Assembly (NCBI GenBank): GCA_003245395.1
Contig: QKDF01000104.1
Span: forward strand, 1 to 9,315
Direction: 5' to 3'
DNA: 9,315 nucleotides
DNA from: Clostridia bacterium
GTDB taxonomy: Bacteria > Bacillota > Clostridia > Oscillospirales > Oscillospiraceae
Of the stretch, positions 1 through 6,875 are shown one piece after another. The notes under the pieces were generated by a model, which saw only the letters and a list, made by a program, of their open reading frames with translations, was not told the origin of the DNA and did not search any database. The position numbers and the translations under genes are program-made. Within the stretch, counting starts at the first letter, position 1, and every line of letters starts with the position of its first letter.

Positions 1-86
1 TGAACTTAAAACAAATTGTCGTCGCTTTTTTTAGCTTTATGTTTCAAAAAATCAAAAATTCTACAAAAGGTTCAGGAGGAACTTTC

Positions 87-114
87 TTGACAAGATCGCC
101 AAATATGGTACTAT
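87..114 (+). promoter_or_regulatory. Sigma-A-type promoter of the GntR regulator
   Basis: A perfect -35 box TTGACA (87-92) is followed after 16 bases by TACTAT (109-114), with a TG pair one base upstream (106-107) that makes an extended -10. An alternative -10, TATACT (112-117), fits the consensus better but lies 19 bases from the -35. Either would give a leader of roughly 30-40 bases before the ATG at 157. The site is read from sequence only. Confidence 0.65.
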
Positions 115-115
115 A
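104..115. promoter_or_regulatory. Possible FadR/GntR-type operator over the -10 box
   Basis: TATGGTACTATA is a 12-base palindrome with one mismatched pair, centred on GTAC. Its core, TGGTACTA (106-113), fits the general FadR-subfamily operator pattern T-N-G-T, then 0-3 bases, then A-C-N-A. It covers the -10 region of the regulator's own promoter, which would suit autorepression. The match is short and could be chance. Confidence 0.35.
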
Positions 116-142
116 CTTTTGAATTTATTTAACTTTATAGAT

Positions 143-149
143 AAGGAGG
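143..149 (+). promoter_or_regulatory. Ribosome binding site fixing the regulator start
   Basis: AAGGAGG lies 7 bases upstream of the ATG at 157 and only 1 base upstream of the in-frame GTG at 151. It therefore selects ATG 157. Confidence 0.85.
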
Positions 150-156
150 TGTGCCT

Positions 157-804
157 ATGGACTATCCAGAGCCGCTGCAGGAATATGCGCTGAGTGAGAT
201 CACCCGCCGCATTCAAACCGGTATTTACCCGACCGGGGCCAAACTGGCTCCACAGCATATTGCCCGGGATCTGAATATCAGCAGCACGCCGGTAGTCGCT
301 GCCCTGAACCGTCTGGCTGCCCAGGGAATTGTAGAGATGATCCCGCGCCGCGGTGCCATTGTAAAGGAGTTTTCCGTTCAGGATATCAAAAATTTCTTTG
401 ATATGCGCACAATGATGGAACTGTGGTCTATCAAATCCGCTATCCAAAACGTAGACAAGTTCCCGCAAATCATGGAAGAACTGCAGCAGATTACAGATTG
501 GTTTGACCATGTGGAGCCTCGGGATCTGGAGACAGCCCGGAAGCTGGAGACACGCTTTCACCTCCTTCTGATCAAAATGGCCGGCAACAGTCAGCTGACC
601 CGTCTGTACGAGTACAACTGGAGTGTCGGCAGTGTCTTTTTCGTATACAGCGTCGGAAAAGTCAATCCGGAAAACTTCCAGGTCTCTCTTCTGGAGCACA
701 GGAAACTTCTTAACGCCCTGTTAAACCGAGACGAAGAGCATATGACGGACTTGCTGAGCAACCATCTGCGTTTTTTAAGTAAAGCGATCGGCTGGTACAA
801 ATAA
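157..804 (+). CDS. GntR-family transcriptional regulator, FCD (FadR) subfamily
   Basis: This 215-residue protein is a DNA-binding regulator that probably senses a small organic acid or metabolite. Residues about 8-70 form a GntR winged helix-turn-helix, with ARDLNISSTPVVAALNRLAAQG as recognition region and IPRRGAIV as wing. Residues about 75-210 form an all-helical FCD ligand domain. Candidate metal-binding residues of that family are visible: E131 and H135 (ExxxH), H181 in LLEHRKLL and H203 in LLSNHLRFL. The length is typical. The gene converges on citDEF and shares its terminator, so citrate or citrate lyase control is the natural guess. GntR-family activators of citrate genes (CitO) are known in enterococci, but CitO is not an FCD protein I can equate with this one. 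The family is certain and the target is inferred. Confidence 0.9.
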   Translation: MDYPEPLQEYALSEITRRIQTGIYPTGAKLAPQHIARDLNISSTPVVAALNRLAAQGIVEMIPRRGAIVKEFSVQDIKNFFDMRTMMELWSIKSAIQNVDKFPQIMEELQQITDWFDHVEPRDLETARKLETRFHLLLIKMAGNSQLTRLYEYNWSVGSVFFVYSVGKVNPENFQVSLLEHRKLLNALLNRDEEHMTDLLSNHLRFLSKAIGWYK

Positions 805-828
805 AAAGCGCGGCTTGACGCCGCTTTG

Positions 829-872
829 AAAACCCCCGCCGCTGCAATTAAAAGCAGCGGCGGGGGTTTTTT
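829..872. terminator. Shared bidirectional terminator of the regulator and citF
   Basis: A perfect 17-bp stem (829-845 with 854-870) encloses an 8-base loop. Reading rightward it is followed by six T (867-872, four of them in the stem). Reading leftward the GC-rich stem ends in TTTT. It therefore works for both converging genes. The leftward citF stop codon (871-873) directly abuts the stem. A weaker bulged hairpin (about 806-825) precedes it after the regulator stop. Confidence 0.9.
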
Positions 873-2415
873 ACGCATCTTCCGCCACCTGGCGGATTAC
901 ATCAATGACCGAGCCGTCGCGGTAGGTGACAATCCCCACCACCTTGTCCGTATAGCAGATGGGGTCCGGTCGGCCCACAATCCGCTCCGCCCTGTCCCGC
1001 AATTCCTCAATGGAGCAGACAGGAAGTCCCGCGTCTTTCATCATTTCTGCCAGATCCGGATTCCGCGGATTGACTGCTATGCCGCGGTCTGTCACCAGCA
1101 CGTCTACAATCCGCCCCGGGGTCACCACAGTTTCCACCCGATCCACCACGCAGGGAATCCGTCCCCGAATCAACGGGCAGACCACAATGGACACGCTGGC
1201 ACCGTATGCGGTATCCGGATGGCCGCCGATGGCGCCGCGGATGACCCCGTCGGAGCCGGTGAGTACGTTGACATTATAATCGCAGTCCACTTCCAGAGCC
1301 GAAAGCACCACCACATCCAACTGATTGACCGCCGCACCCTCATTGAAAGGGCTGGCGTAATAGGACGCGGAGATCTGCTGGTGGAAACGATTGTTTTTCA
1401 GGCTCTCCGCCGCCCGCAGGTCGAAGGACTGCACGTCCAGCAGTTTTTTGATCAGCCCCTCCTCATGCAGTTCCACCATAGAACCGGTGATGCCGCCCAG
1501 GGCAAAGCTGGCGGTAATTCTGTCCCGCAGCATCATCTCCCGCAAAAAGCGCGTCACCGCCAGACTGGCCCCGCCGGTACCGGTCTGGAGAGAAAAGCCG
1601 TCCTTGAATCGGCCGCTGGCCTCGATGACCCGGGCAGCCGTCTCGGCAATGAGCAGTTCCTTGGGGTTCTGAGTGAAGCGGGTGGCCCCGCTCATGATGC
1701 CCTGCGGGTCGCCGATTTTATCCACCTGGACGATATAATCCACTTCCGACTCCGGAATTCCGAAGGGGGCGTTGGGGTATGCGACGATGTGATCCGTGAG
1801 GATGATGGTGTGCTTGGCATACTGGGCGTCGCATTTGGCGTAGCCCATGGAGCCACAGGCGAGTCCGTCTTTTTCGTCCCGGCTGTATCCATTGGCATTG
1901 CCATAGGCGTCGCAGGAAGGTGCGCCCAGGAAAGCCACATCGATGGGCAGTTCTTCCGTCTCGATGGCATAGGCCCGGCCGCCGTGACTGCGAAACACCA
2001 CCGGACACTCCATCACGCCATGGGAAACCGCGTCGGCCAGCTCGCCCCGCAAGCCGCTGGTTTCAATCCGGCGGATCACTCCGCTGCGGATATGCCGCAC
2101 CAGCGGGCCATGGCACTCCGACAAAGAGGACGCAGCCAGCACCAGATCCCGGTAACCCATCTGGGCCAATCTGTCCAACACCATATTTACAATGTAGTCG
2201 CCGTTGCGGAAGTGATGATGGAAAGAGATGGTCATCCCATCCTTCAATCCGGCACGCAGGACGGCGTCCTCCAGACTGGGGACGATCTTATTGTGGAGGA
2301 TTTCCCGCTCCCGCAGGGTATTGGAGTTCTTCACCAGCGCTTCGGCATCAAACGCGCCGTGGAGCATTCCGCACTCCTCCAGGTGCGGGATCTGCGTCAG
2401 GTCAAAGTTTGCCAT
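871..2415 (-). CDS. citF: Citrate lyase alpha subunit (citrate:acyl-ACP transferase)
   Basis: CitF transfers citrate onto the thiol of the CitD prosthetic group, swapping it for acetate. This gives citryl-ACP, which CitE then splits. The protein has 514 residues, the usual CitF length. Family-typical stretches include SFHHHFRNGD (64-73), AFLGAPSCDAYGNANG (161-176), a glycine-rich TGTGGAS near 278-284 and GGHPDTAYGA near 397-406. No signal peptide or membrane segment is seen, so it is cytoplasmic. The ATG at 2415 has an AGGAGGAGG-type binding site inside the end of citE, and the two genes overlap by 19 bases, suggesting translational coupling. It is the last gene of citDEF, and its stop sits against the shared terminator. 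Confidence 0.96.
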   Translation of the reverse strand: MANFDLTQIPHLEECGMLHGAFDAEALVKNSNTLREREILHNKIVPSLEDAVLRAGLKDGMTISFHHHFRNGDYIVNMVLDRLAQMGYRDLVLAASSLSECHGPLVRHIRSGVIRRIETSGLRGELADAVSHGVMECPVVFRSHGGRAYAIETEELPIDVAFLGAPSCDAYGNANGYSRDEKDGLACGSMGYAKCDAQYAKHTIILTDHIVAYPNAPFGIPESEVDYIVQVDKIGDPQGIMSGATRFTQNPKELLIAETAARVIEASGRFKDGFSLQTGTGGASLAVTRFLREMMLRDRITASFALGGITGSMVELHEEGLIKKLLDVQSFDLRAAESLKNNRFHQQISASYYASPFNEGAAVNQLDVVVLSALEVDCDYNVNVLTGSDGVIRGAIGGHPDTAYGASVSIVVCPLIRGRIPCVVDRVETVVTPGRIVDVLVTDRGIAVNPRNPDLAEMMKDAGLPVCSIEELRDRAERIVGRPDPICYTDKVVGIVTYRDGSVIDVIRQVAEDA

Positions 2416-3308
2416 ATCCGCTCCTCCTCCTTCTGCAGGGTCCCCTGGGCCTGGGCCAGTTCCAGTGTATACCGAGCGCGCTCCACCACCGGCTTATCAA
2501 TCATTTTACCGTTGAGAGCGGCAACACCGCTGCCCCGGCGAGCCGCCTCGGCAATGGCCTCCATAATGGCCAGCGATTTTTCAATATCTTTCCGGGTCGG
2601 CGTATAGATCTCATGCACCGGGTTGATCTGGCGGGGATTGATAACGCTTTTCCCATCAAAGCCCAGCTGTTTGATCAGCCGCACCTCTGCCCGAAAGCCC
2701 TCTTCGTTATTCACCTCGCTGTAAACGGTGTCGATGGCGTCGATCCCCGCCGCCCGCGCCGCCAGCAGCACCATGCTCCGGGCAAACAGCAGCTCAATCC
2801 CTTCGGGTGAGCGGTTGGTTCGCAGGTCGGTCACATAGTCCTCCGCACCCAGCGCGATTCCGATCAGGCGAGGGCTGGCAACGGCGATCTCCTTTGCATT
2901 GAGTACGCCCGCCGCACTCTCCACCGCTGCCATCATCCCCGTGGAGCCCACTTCAATCCCGTTCTCCTGTTCGATGCGGGCGATCTGCGCCTCGCAGGCC
3001 AGCACATCTCCGGCACATTCCGTCTTTGGAAGGCGAATAACAGCCTTTCCAGTGCGGACGATGGCTTCCAGATCATCCATACCCAGCCGGGAACTCAGAT
3101 CGTTGATCCGCACCACCAATTCCTTCCCGGGGTAGTCCAGCGTGCTCAGCGCCTCATATACCAGGAAGCGGGCCGCATCCTTCTCCCCGGCTGAAACCGA
3201 ATCCTCCAGATCGAACATAATGCAGTCCGCGGGGTAAATACCCGCGTCTTTGATCATGCCGGCATTGTTGCCCGGCACATACAGCATTGTCCGGCGCAGC
3301 TGCCTCAT
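2397..3308 (-). CDS. citE: Citrate lyase beta subunit (citryl-ACP lyase)
   Basis: CitE cleaves citryl-ACP into oxaloacetate and acetyl-ACP, using magnesium, in the cytoplasmic citrate lyase complex. The protein has 303 residues from the chosen ATG. It shows the HpcH/HpaI-CitE TIM-barrel signatures in order: RRTMLYVPG (5-13), MFDLEDSV (31-38), VVRIN (66-69 region), IRLPKTE (91-97), the metal-ligand glutamate E130 in AAVES, GAEDY with D157 (154-158), and FDGKSVINPRQI (217-228). The ATG at 3308 overlaps the citD stop as ATGA and has GGAGG 7 bases upstream. An in-frame GTG at 3326 lies across that binding site and is unlikely to be used. The end overlaps citF by 19 bases. Confidence 0.96.
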   Translation of the reverse strand: MRQLRRTMLYVPGNNAGMIKDAGIYPADCIMFDLEDSVSAGEKDAARFLVYEALSTLDYPGKELVVRINDLSSRLGMDDLEAIVRTGKAVIRLPKTECAGDVLACEAQIARIEQENGIEVGSTGMMAAVESAAGVLNAKEIAVASPRLIGIALGAEDYVTDLRTNRSPEGIELLFARSMVLLAARAAGIDAIDTVYSEVNNEEGFRAEVRLIKQLGFDGKSVINPRQINPVHEIYTPTRKDIEKSLAIMEAIAEAARRGSGVAALNGKMIDKPVVERARYTLELAQAQGTLQKEEERIWQTLT

Positions 3309-3604
3309 GGCTTCGCCTCCCTCCACCGATAGTCTGTCTCTTCACTTGCGCGGTAAGCGGCCGTTTTGACCCGCGCCCGAATGACGCAGTCCAGCGCCCC
3401 CTTGTCCACCGCCAGCACATGGGCGCTGTGAATGCCCAATTCCCGCAGGGTATCTGTGATCACATTCCGAATGGCACGACCATATTGCTTTTCCACCGCG
3501 CTTTGCAGATCGATGTCGATTCCCGTGCAGGCCGCAGGTTCCAGCGTCACCATGATGTCACTGGATTCCAGCGTCCCGGCAACTCCCGGTTTCTTGAGTT
3601 CCAT
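3305..3604 (-). CDS. citD: Citrate lyase gamma subunit (acyl carrier protein)
   Basis: CitD is the small acyl carrier protein of citrate lyase. It carries the phosphoribosyl-dephospho-CoA arm that holds acetyl and citryl groups. The 99-residue protein contains AGTLESSDIMV near its start. S14 there matches the serine that carries the prosthetic group in Klebsiella CitD. The end has the family's conserved DKGALDCVIRARV (about 72-84). A modest site, GGAAGG, lies 9 bases before the ATG at 3604. It is the first gene of the operon, and its stop overlaps the citE start by four bases (ATGA). No citC, citX or citG is present here to make or attach the prosthetic group. Confidence 0.95.
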   Translation of the reverse strand: MELKKPGVAGTLESSDIMVTLEPAACTGIDIDLQSAVEKQYGRAIRNVITDTLRELGIHSAHVLAVDKGALDCVIRARVKTAAYRASEETDYRWREAKP

Positions 3605-3636
3605 ACCAATCCGCCTTCCTTGTTCTTTGTTTTTCC

Positions 3637-3665
3637 AGTTTACCGTTCTTTTCCTCTGAAATCAA
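3637..3665 (-). promoter_or_regulatory. Candidate promoter of citDEF
   Basis: On the minus strand TTGATT (3665-3660) and TAAACT (3642-3637) are separated by exactly 17 bases. Each matches four of six consensus positions. It lies about 33 bases upstream of citD, between that gene and the trkH terminator, the only space available for an operon promoter. A GGTAAAC sequence overlapping the -10 weakly resembles the GT/AC core seen at the regulator promoter. Confidence 0.45.
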
Positions 3666-3706
3666 TCTTTTTTCCATCTCGAAAGCATTTTCCATGTCTC
3701 AATGGC

Positions 3707-3738
3707 AAAATCCCCTCCGGTGTCACGCCGGAGGGGAT
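3707..3738 (-). terminator. Intrinsic terminator of trkA-trkH
   Basis: An 11-bp perfect GC-rich stem (3710-3720 with 3728-3738) has a 7-base loop and, on the minus strand, runs into TTTT (3710-3707). It starts 5 bases after the trkH stop. It separates the potassium operon from citDEF, so the latter needs its own promoter. Confidence 0.88.
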
Positions 3739-3742
3739 CGGT

Positions 3743-5215
3743 TTACAGATTGGGTCGCTGACGGAACTTAATGCGCGGCCGGATTTTCCAGATAGAAGGT
3801 GCAAAAAGCAGCACCATGGGGAAAATCTCCAGACGGCCCACCAACATGTCAAAAGACAGCAGCAGTTTTCCAAGAGGAGAAAACGCGGCGAAGTTTCCCT
3901 GCGGGCCCACTGCTCCAAGACCCGGGCCGATATTGTTGATGCAGGCAGCCACCGCGGTGAATGTGGTGATCAGGTCTGCTCCCTCCAGGCTCAGCAGCAG
4001 AATGGAACCGATGAAGATGATCAGGTACACCGTCAAAAACGTATGGACACCGCGGATCTGCTTATCGCAGATGGGCTTACCCTCGAAGCGCACGGTGGAC
4101 ACTGCGTTGGGGTGCAGCATCCGGCGCATATCGGAGATGGAGGTCTTCACCAGAATGACGACCCGGGAGACCTTGATTCCTCCGCCTGTAGAACCGGCGC
4201 AGGCGCCCACAAACATCAGTGCCACCAGAATAGCTTTGGAGAAGGAGGGCCAGGTGTCAAAATTCACCGTGGCATAGCCTGTTGTGGTGATAATGGAGGA
4301 AACCTGGAAAAACGCATGGCGCAGGCTGGTTCCTACGGAGTGATAAATCGGTGCAATATCAACCGTGATGGCCAGAACCGAGGCACCCACAATTCCCAGA
4401 TAGGTCCACAGCTCTTCAGAGCGGAACACCTCCCTGGCCCGGCCCACCAGCAAATAGTAATACAGGCTGAAATTGATGCCGAACAGAATCATAAACACGC
4501 CGATTACAATGTCAAAATAGGGATTTTGATAGGCCCCAACGCTGAGGTTGCGGTCGCTGAAACCACCGGTGCCGGCAGTGCCGAAGGCGTGGATGCAGGC
4601 GTCAAACAGAGACATCCCGCCTAAGACCAGCAGTACGATCTCAACCAGCGTCATGACCAGATAGATGCCGTAGAGGATCTTGGCGGTATCGCTCATCCGA
4701 CTGACCAATTTGCCTACGGTGGGGCCGGGAACCTCCGCCCGCAAAAGGTGCATCCCATGGCCGTCGCTCATGGGCAGAATTGCGATGGCGAACACCAGCA
4801 CGCCCATGCCGCCCACCCAATGGGTGAAGCTGCGCCAGAACAGAATGGCACGGCCCAGAGACTCCACTTCCGGCAGGATAGATGCGCCGGTGGTGGTAAA
4901 GCCCGAGACCGTCTCAAAAATACAATCCACATAGCTGTGCATGGAGCCGGACAGATAAAACGGCAGCGCGCCAAACAGGGACATGAAGATCCAGGCCAGT
5001 GCTACAATGGCCAGCCCGTCCCGGGCAAAAAGTCCCGTCTGTTCCGGCGTACGCAGGCTCAGCAGCAGGCCCAGACCCGTCAGCAGCACAGCGGGAATGA
5101 GGAACGGTATCACCTGCTCCCTATAAAAAAGTGCCACCAGCATCGGAAGCAGCAGCAGCGCCGCTTCCACCAGAAGAATTTTACCGATGACAAACTGAAT
5201 CATCCGATTGTTCAA
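3743..5215 (-). CDS. trkH: Potassium uptake channel subunit TrkH
   Basis: TrkH is the membrane potassium channel of the Trk/Ktr superfamily, gated by TrkA. The 490-residue protein is strongly hydrophobic. It shows four pore-loop repeats with filter sequences: TVSGFTTTG (102-110), AGTGGFS (214-220), ITTTGYAT (309-316) and INNIGPGLG (426-434). The glycine-rich intramembrane loop GSTGGGIKVSR (341-351), which controls gating in this family, is present. The cytoplasmic tail KIRPRIKFR is basic. The start is a TTG at 5215, chosen because GGCGGAG (5229-5223) lies 7 bases upstream. The next in-frame ATG (5203) is too far from that site. The gene follows trkA by 15 bases. KtrB is the alternative name, but the length favours TrkH. 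Confidence 0.95.
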   Translation of the reverse strand: MNNRMIQFVIGKILLVEAALLLLPMLVALFYREQVIPFLIPAVLLTGLGLLLSLRTPEQTGLFARDGLAIVALAWIFMSLFGALPFYLSGSMHSYVDCIFETVSGFTTTGASILPEVESLGRAILFWRSFTHWVGGMGVLVFAIAILPMSDGHGMHLLRAEVPGPTVGKLVSRMSDTAKILYGIYLVMTLVEIVLLVLGGMSLFDACIHAFGTAGTGGFSDRNLSVGAYQNPYFDIVIGVFMILFGINFSLYYYLLVGRAREVFRSEELWTYLGIVGASVLAITVDIAPIYHSVGTSLRHAFFQVSSIITTTGYATVNFDTWPSFSKAILVALMFVGACAGSTGGGIKVSRVVILVKTSISDMRRMLHPNAVSTVRFEGKPICDKQIRGVHTFLTVYLIIFIGSILLLSLEGADLITTFTAVAACINNIGPGLGAVGPQGNFAAFSPLGKLLLSFDMLVGRLEIFPMVLLFAPSIWKIRPRIKFRQRPNL

Positions 5216-5222
5216 TGATGTA

Positions 5223-5229
5223 CTCCGCC
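5223..5229 (-). promoter_or_regulatory. Ribosome binding site supporting a TTG start for trkH
   Basis: GGCGGAG lies 7 bases before the TTG at 5215 and directly follows the trkA stop codon TAA (5233-5231). This close junction suggests coupled translation of the two Trk proteins. Confidence 0.7.
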
Positions 5230-5230
5230 T

Positions 5231-6592
5231 TTACTGAAGGATATCGCGGATGTCCTGCAGGGAGGTATCCGTGGTAACTATGATGACATCGTCTCCCTGA
5301 TTCAGGGTATCCTCGCCGGTGGGAAATATGATCTTGCCGTTCTGCCGGACGATTCCCGCCACCAGGAGTCCGCTTTTGAGTTGCAGGTTCTTGAGCGGCA
5401 CACCGGTAAACGAAACGCCCGCCGTCACGCCGAATTCCAAGGCTTCCACCGCACCTTCAACCAGTCGATGCAGCGTTTTGACCTGCGTGCCCGACGCATT
5501 GCGCATGGCCCGTACATACTGCAGGATCAACTCCGTTGTGATTGCCCCGGCGGAGACTACACTGTCAATCATCCCCTGATTGGCAACCAGATCCACCAGA
5601 GATTTACGGTTGATCTTCGCCACAACCTTGCAGTCTCCCGACTGCCGGGAGGCACTCATGGACATAAGGATATTGGCTTCATCCATTCCGGTAATGGCTA
5701 CAAAGGCATCTACCTGCTGAATGCCCTCTTCCTGCAGCAGCTCGCTGTCCGTGCCGTCCCCTACAATAACCAGCGCCCGGGGAAGCTTTTCGCTCATCGC
5801 CACGCAGCGTTTCTGGTCCTGATCGATGATCTTCACGGACATCCCCATCTCCATCAGCTCTGAGGCCAGATAATAGCAAATCCTGCTGGCGCCCACAATC
5901 ATGACGGAGGACGCCTTGCCTCGAAACACACCCAGATGACGGAAAAACTGCTCCAATTCCTGCGGAGAGGAGGTGAGGTAAATGATGTCGCCTGTTTTCA
6001 GCACAAAGTCGCCGGAGGGAATGATGGTCTGCCCTTTCCGGGACACAGCACAGATCAGCACCCGCACTCGCAGATTTTCATAGAGGGAAGACAGTTTAAC
6101 GCCCTCCAGTTGGGAATTCTGATTCAGGCGGTATTCCACCAGTTCCAGCCGTCCCTTGGAGAAAGACTCCAGCTTGACCGCATTGGGAAAACGCAGCACA
6201 CGGGCAATTTCGCGGGCCGTCGCCTTTTCCGGGTTGATGGACATGGACAGTCCCAATTCCCCTCGCATAAAGCGCAGCTGCTTTTCATATTCCGGATTGC
6301 GGATGCGGGCAATGGTATGCTGAACGCCCAGCTTTTTGGCAACCAGGCAGGCCAGTATATTGATTTCATCGCTGGAGGTAGTGGCAATCAGCAGCTCCGC
6401 ATGGGCCACATCCGCCTCCACCTGTACATCGTAGCTGGCGCCGTTTCCGCATACGCCCATTACGTCCAGCACATTGATAATATTATCGATCAACTGCGTA
6501 TTTTGATCGACAATAGTCACTCTGTTCTCCACGCTCAGCTGCCGTGCCAGCGCTACGCCTACTTTGCCAACACCGACAATCACGATTTTCAT
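5231..6592 (-). CDS. trkA: Trk potassium uptake regulatory protein TrkA, two RCK repeats
   Basis: TrkA is the cytoplasmic ring protein that binds nucleotides and gates TrkH. The 453-residue protein has two RCK_N plus TrkA_C units. The first Rossmann domain (about 1-120) has a classic GVGKVG loop (7-12) and the ribose-binding D29 in VTIVDQN. It is followed by a TrkA_C domain (about 140-218) with SGDFVLKTGDIIYL. The second Rossmann domain (about 228-350) has GASRIC (234-239) where GxGxxG is expected, but keeps D257. The second TrkA_C (about 370-453) has TGEDTLNQGDDVIIV. The ATG at 6592 is chosen because AGGAAGAGG (6609-6601) lies 8 bases upstream. A GTG at 6628 has no comparable site. It forms an operon with trkH. 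Confidence 0.95.
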   Translation of the reverse strand: MKIVIVGVGKVGVALARQLSVENRVTIVDQNTQLIDNIINVLDVMGVCGNGASYDVQVEADVAHAELLIATTSSDEINILACLVAKKLGVQHTIARIRNPEYEKQLRFMRGELGLSMSINPEKATAREIARVLRFPNAVKLESFSKGRLELVEYRLNQNSQLEGVKLSSLYENLRVRVLICAVSRKGQTIIPSGDFVLKTGDIIYLTSSPQELEQFFRHLGVFRGKASSVMIVGASRICYYLASELMEMGMSVKIIDQDQKRCVAMSEKLPRALVIVGDGTDSELLQEEGIQQVDAFVAITGMDEANILMSMSASRQSGDCKVVAKINRKSLVDLVANQGMIDSVVSAGAITTELILQYVRAMRNASGTQVKTLHRLVEGAVEALEFGVTAGVSFTGVPLKNLQLKSGLLVAGIVRQNGKIIFPTGEDTLNQGDDVIIVTTDTSLQDIRDILQ

Positions 6593-6675
6593 GTCGTTAT
6601 CCTCTTCCTGTTCCGTGTCATTTTGCACAAAATTTCCAGCTTCGGGGGCATCCTTTTCCCCACATGTATTTCTTG

Positions 6676-6711
6676 ATTATATCGAATGTTTCTCAAAAAG
6701 GGAATACCCTT
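6676..6711 (-). promoter_or_regulatory. Candidate trkA promoter with palindrome at the -35 position
   Basis: On the minus strand a perfect TATAAT (6681-6676) lies about 84 bases upstream of trkA, but no good -35 box is found at 16-18 bases. The -35 position is instead covered by a short palindrome, AAGGGAATACCCTT (6698-6711, arms AAGGG/CCCTT, 4-base centre). A TTGACA further upstream (6752-6747) has no -10 at proper spacing. Use of this promoter is inferred. Confidence 0.35.
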
Positions 6712-6805
6712 CCGTGTTTCGCTCTGAATTTTTATAAAATATCCTTTGTCAAAAGTTACAAAACGATGCATTTATTGTTTTTAATGGATTTAATGGTAAA
6801 ATTTG

Positions 6806-6842
6806 CGGCGCCGCCCGGACAAAGCCGAGAGGCGCCGTTTTT
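6806..6842. terminator. Hairpin terminator downstream of the HD protein gene
   Basis: CGGCGCC (6806-6812) pairs perfectly with GGCGCCG (6831-6837). The 18-base loop can form a small CGG/CCG inner stem. On the plus strand five T follow, a better T-run than on the minus strand, where the tail is CAAATTTTA. It lies about 39 bases after the leftward HD gene stop, so it probably ends that transcript. Its strongest orientation, however, would stop rightward transcription. Confidence 0.55.
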
Positions 6843-6875
6843 ATAGTTTTCTTCAGGGTCGCCGCTTGCCCAAGC

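Larger units (their letters stand above)
6593..6875. other. AT-rich intergenic region between trkA and the HD protein gene
   Basis: These 283 bases lie between two leftward genes. They hold the candidate trkA promoter, a terminator hairpin near 6806-6842 and an AT-rich stretch (about 6721-6804) in which I see no reading frame with a binding site. Potassium genes in this phylum are often preceded by a cyclic-di-AMP (ydaO) riboswitch. I do not see that conserved structure here. Confidence 0.6.

Noticed and set aside
1..60. A possible end of an upstream gene or terminator
   Set aside because: The bases are AT-rich with a run of seven T (26-32 region), but I find no stable hairpin before it and no frame I can recognise.
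87..122. A possible 11-codon leader peptide starting at TTG 87 after AGGAGG (74-79)
   Set aside because: The TTG lies within the -35 box of the regulator promoter, so it would need transcription from further left, for which there is no evidence. The peptide has no attenuator-like codon bias.
826..2607. A 593-codon rightward open frame opposite citF and the end of citE
   Set aside because: It is antisense to clear citF/citE coding sequence, has no recognisable domain, and its composition (rich in H, R, G, P) is that of a shadow frame of a GC-rich gene.
3287..4624. A 445-codon rightward open frame opposite citD and trkH
   Set aside because: It crosses the citD promoter region, the terminator and the trkH coding region. 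It resembles no family and is explained as a shadow of trkH.
6593..6800. A cyclic-di-AMP (ydaO) riboswitch upstream of trkA
   Set aside because: Such elements are common before potassium genes, but the region is short and AT-rich, and I could not find the conserved paired segments. A covariance-model search (Rfam RF00379) would settle it.
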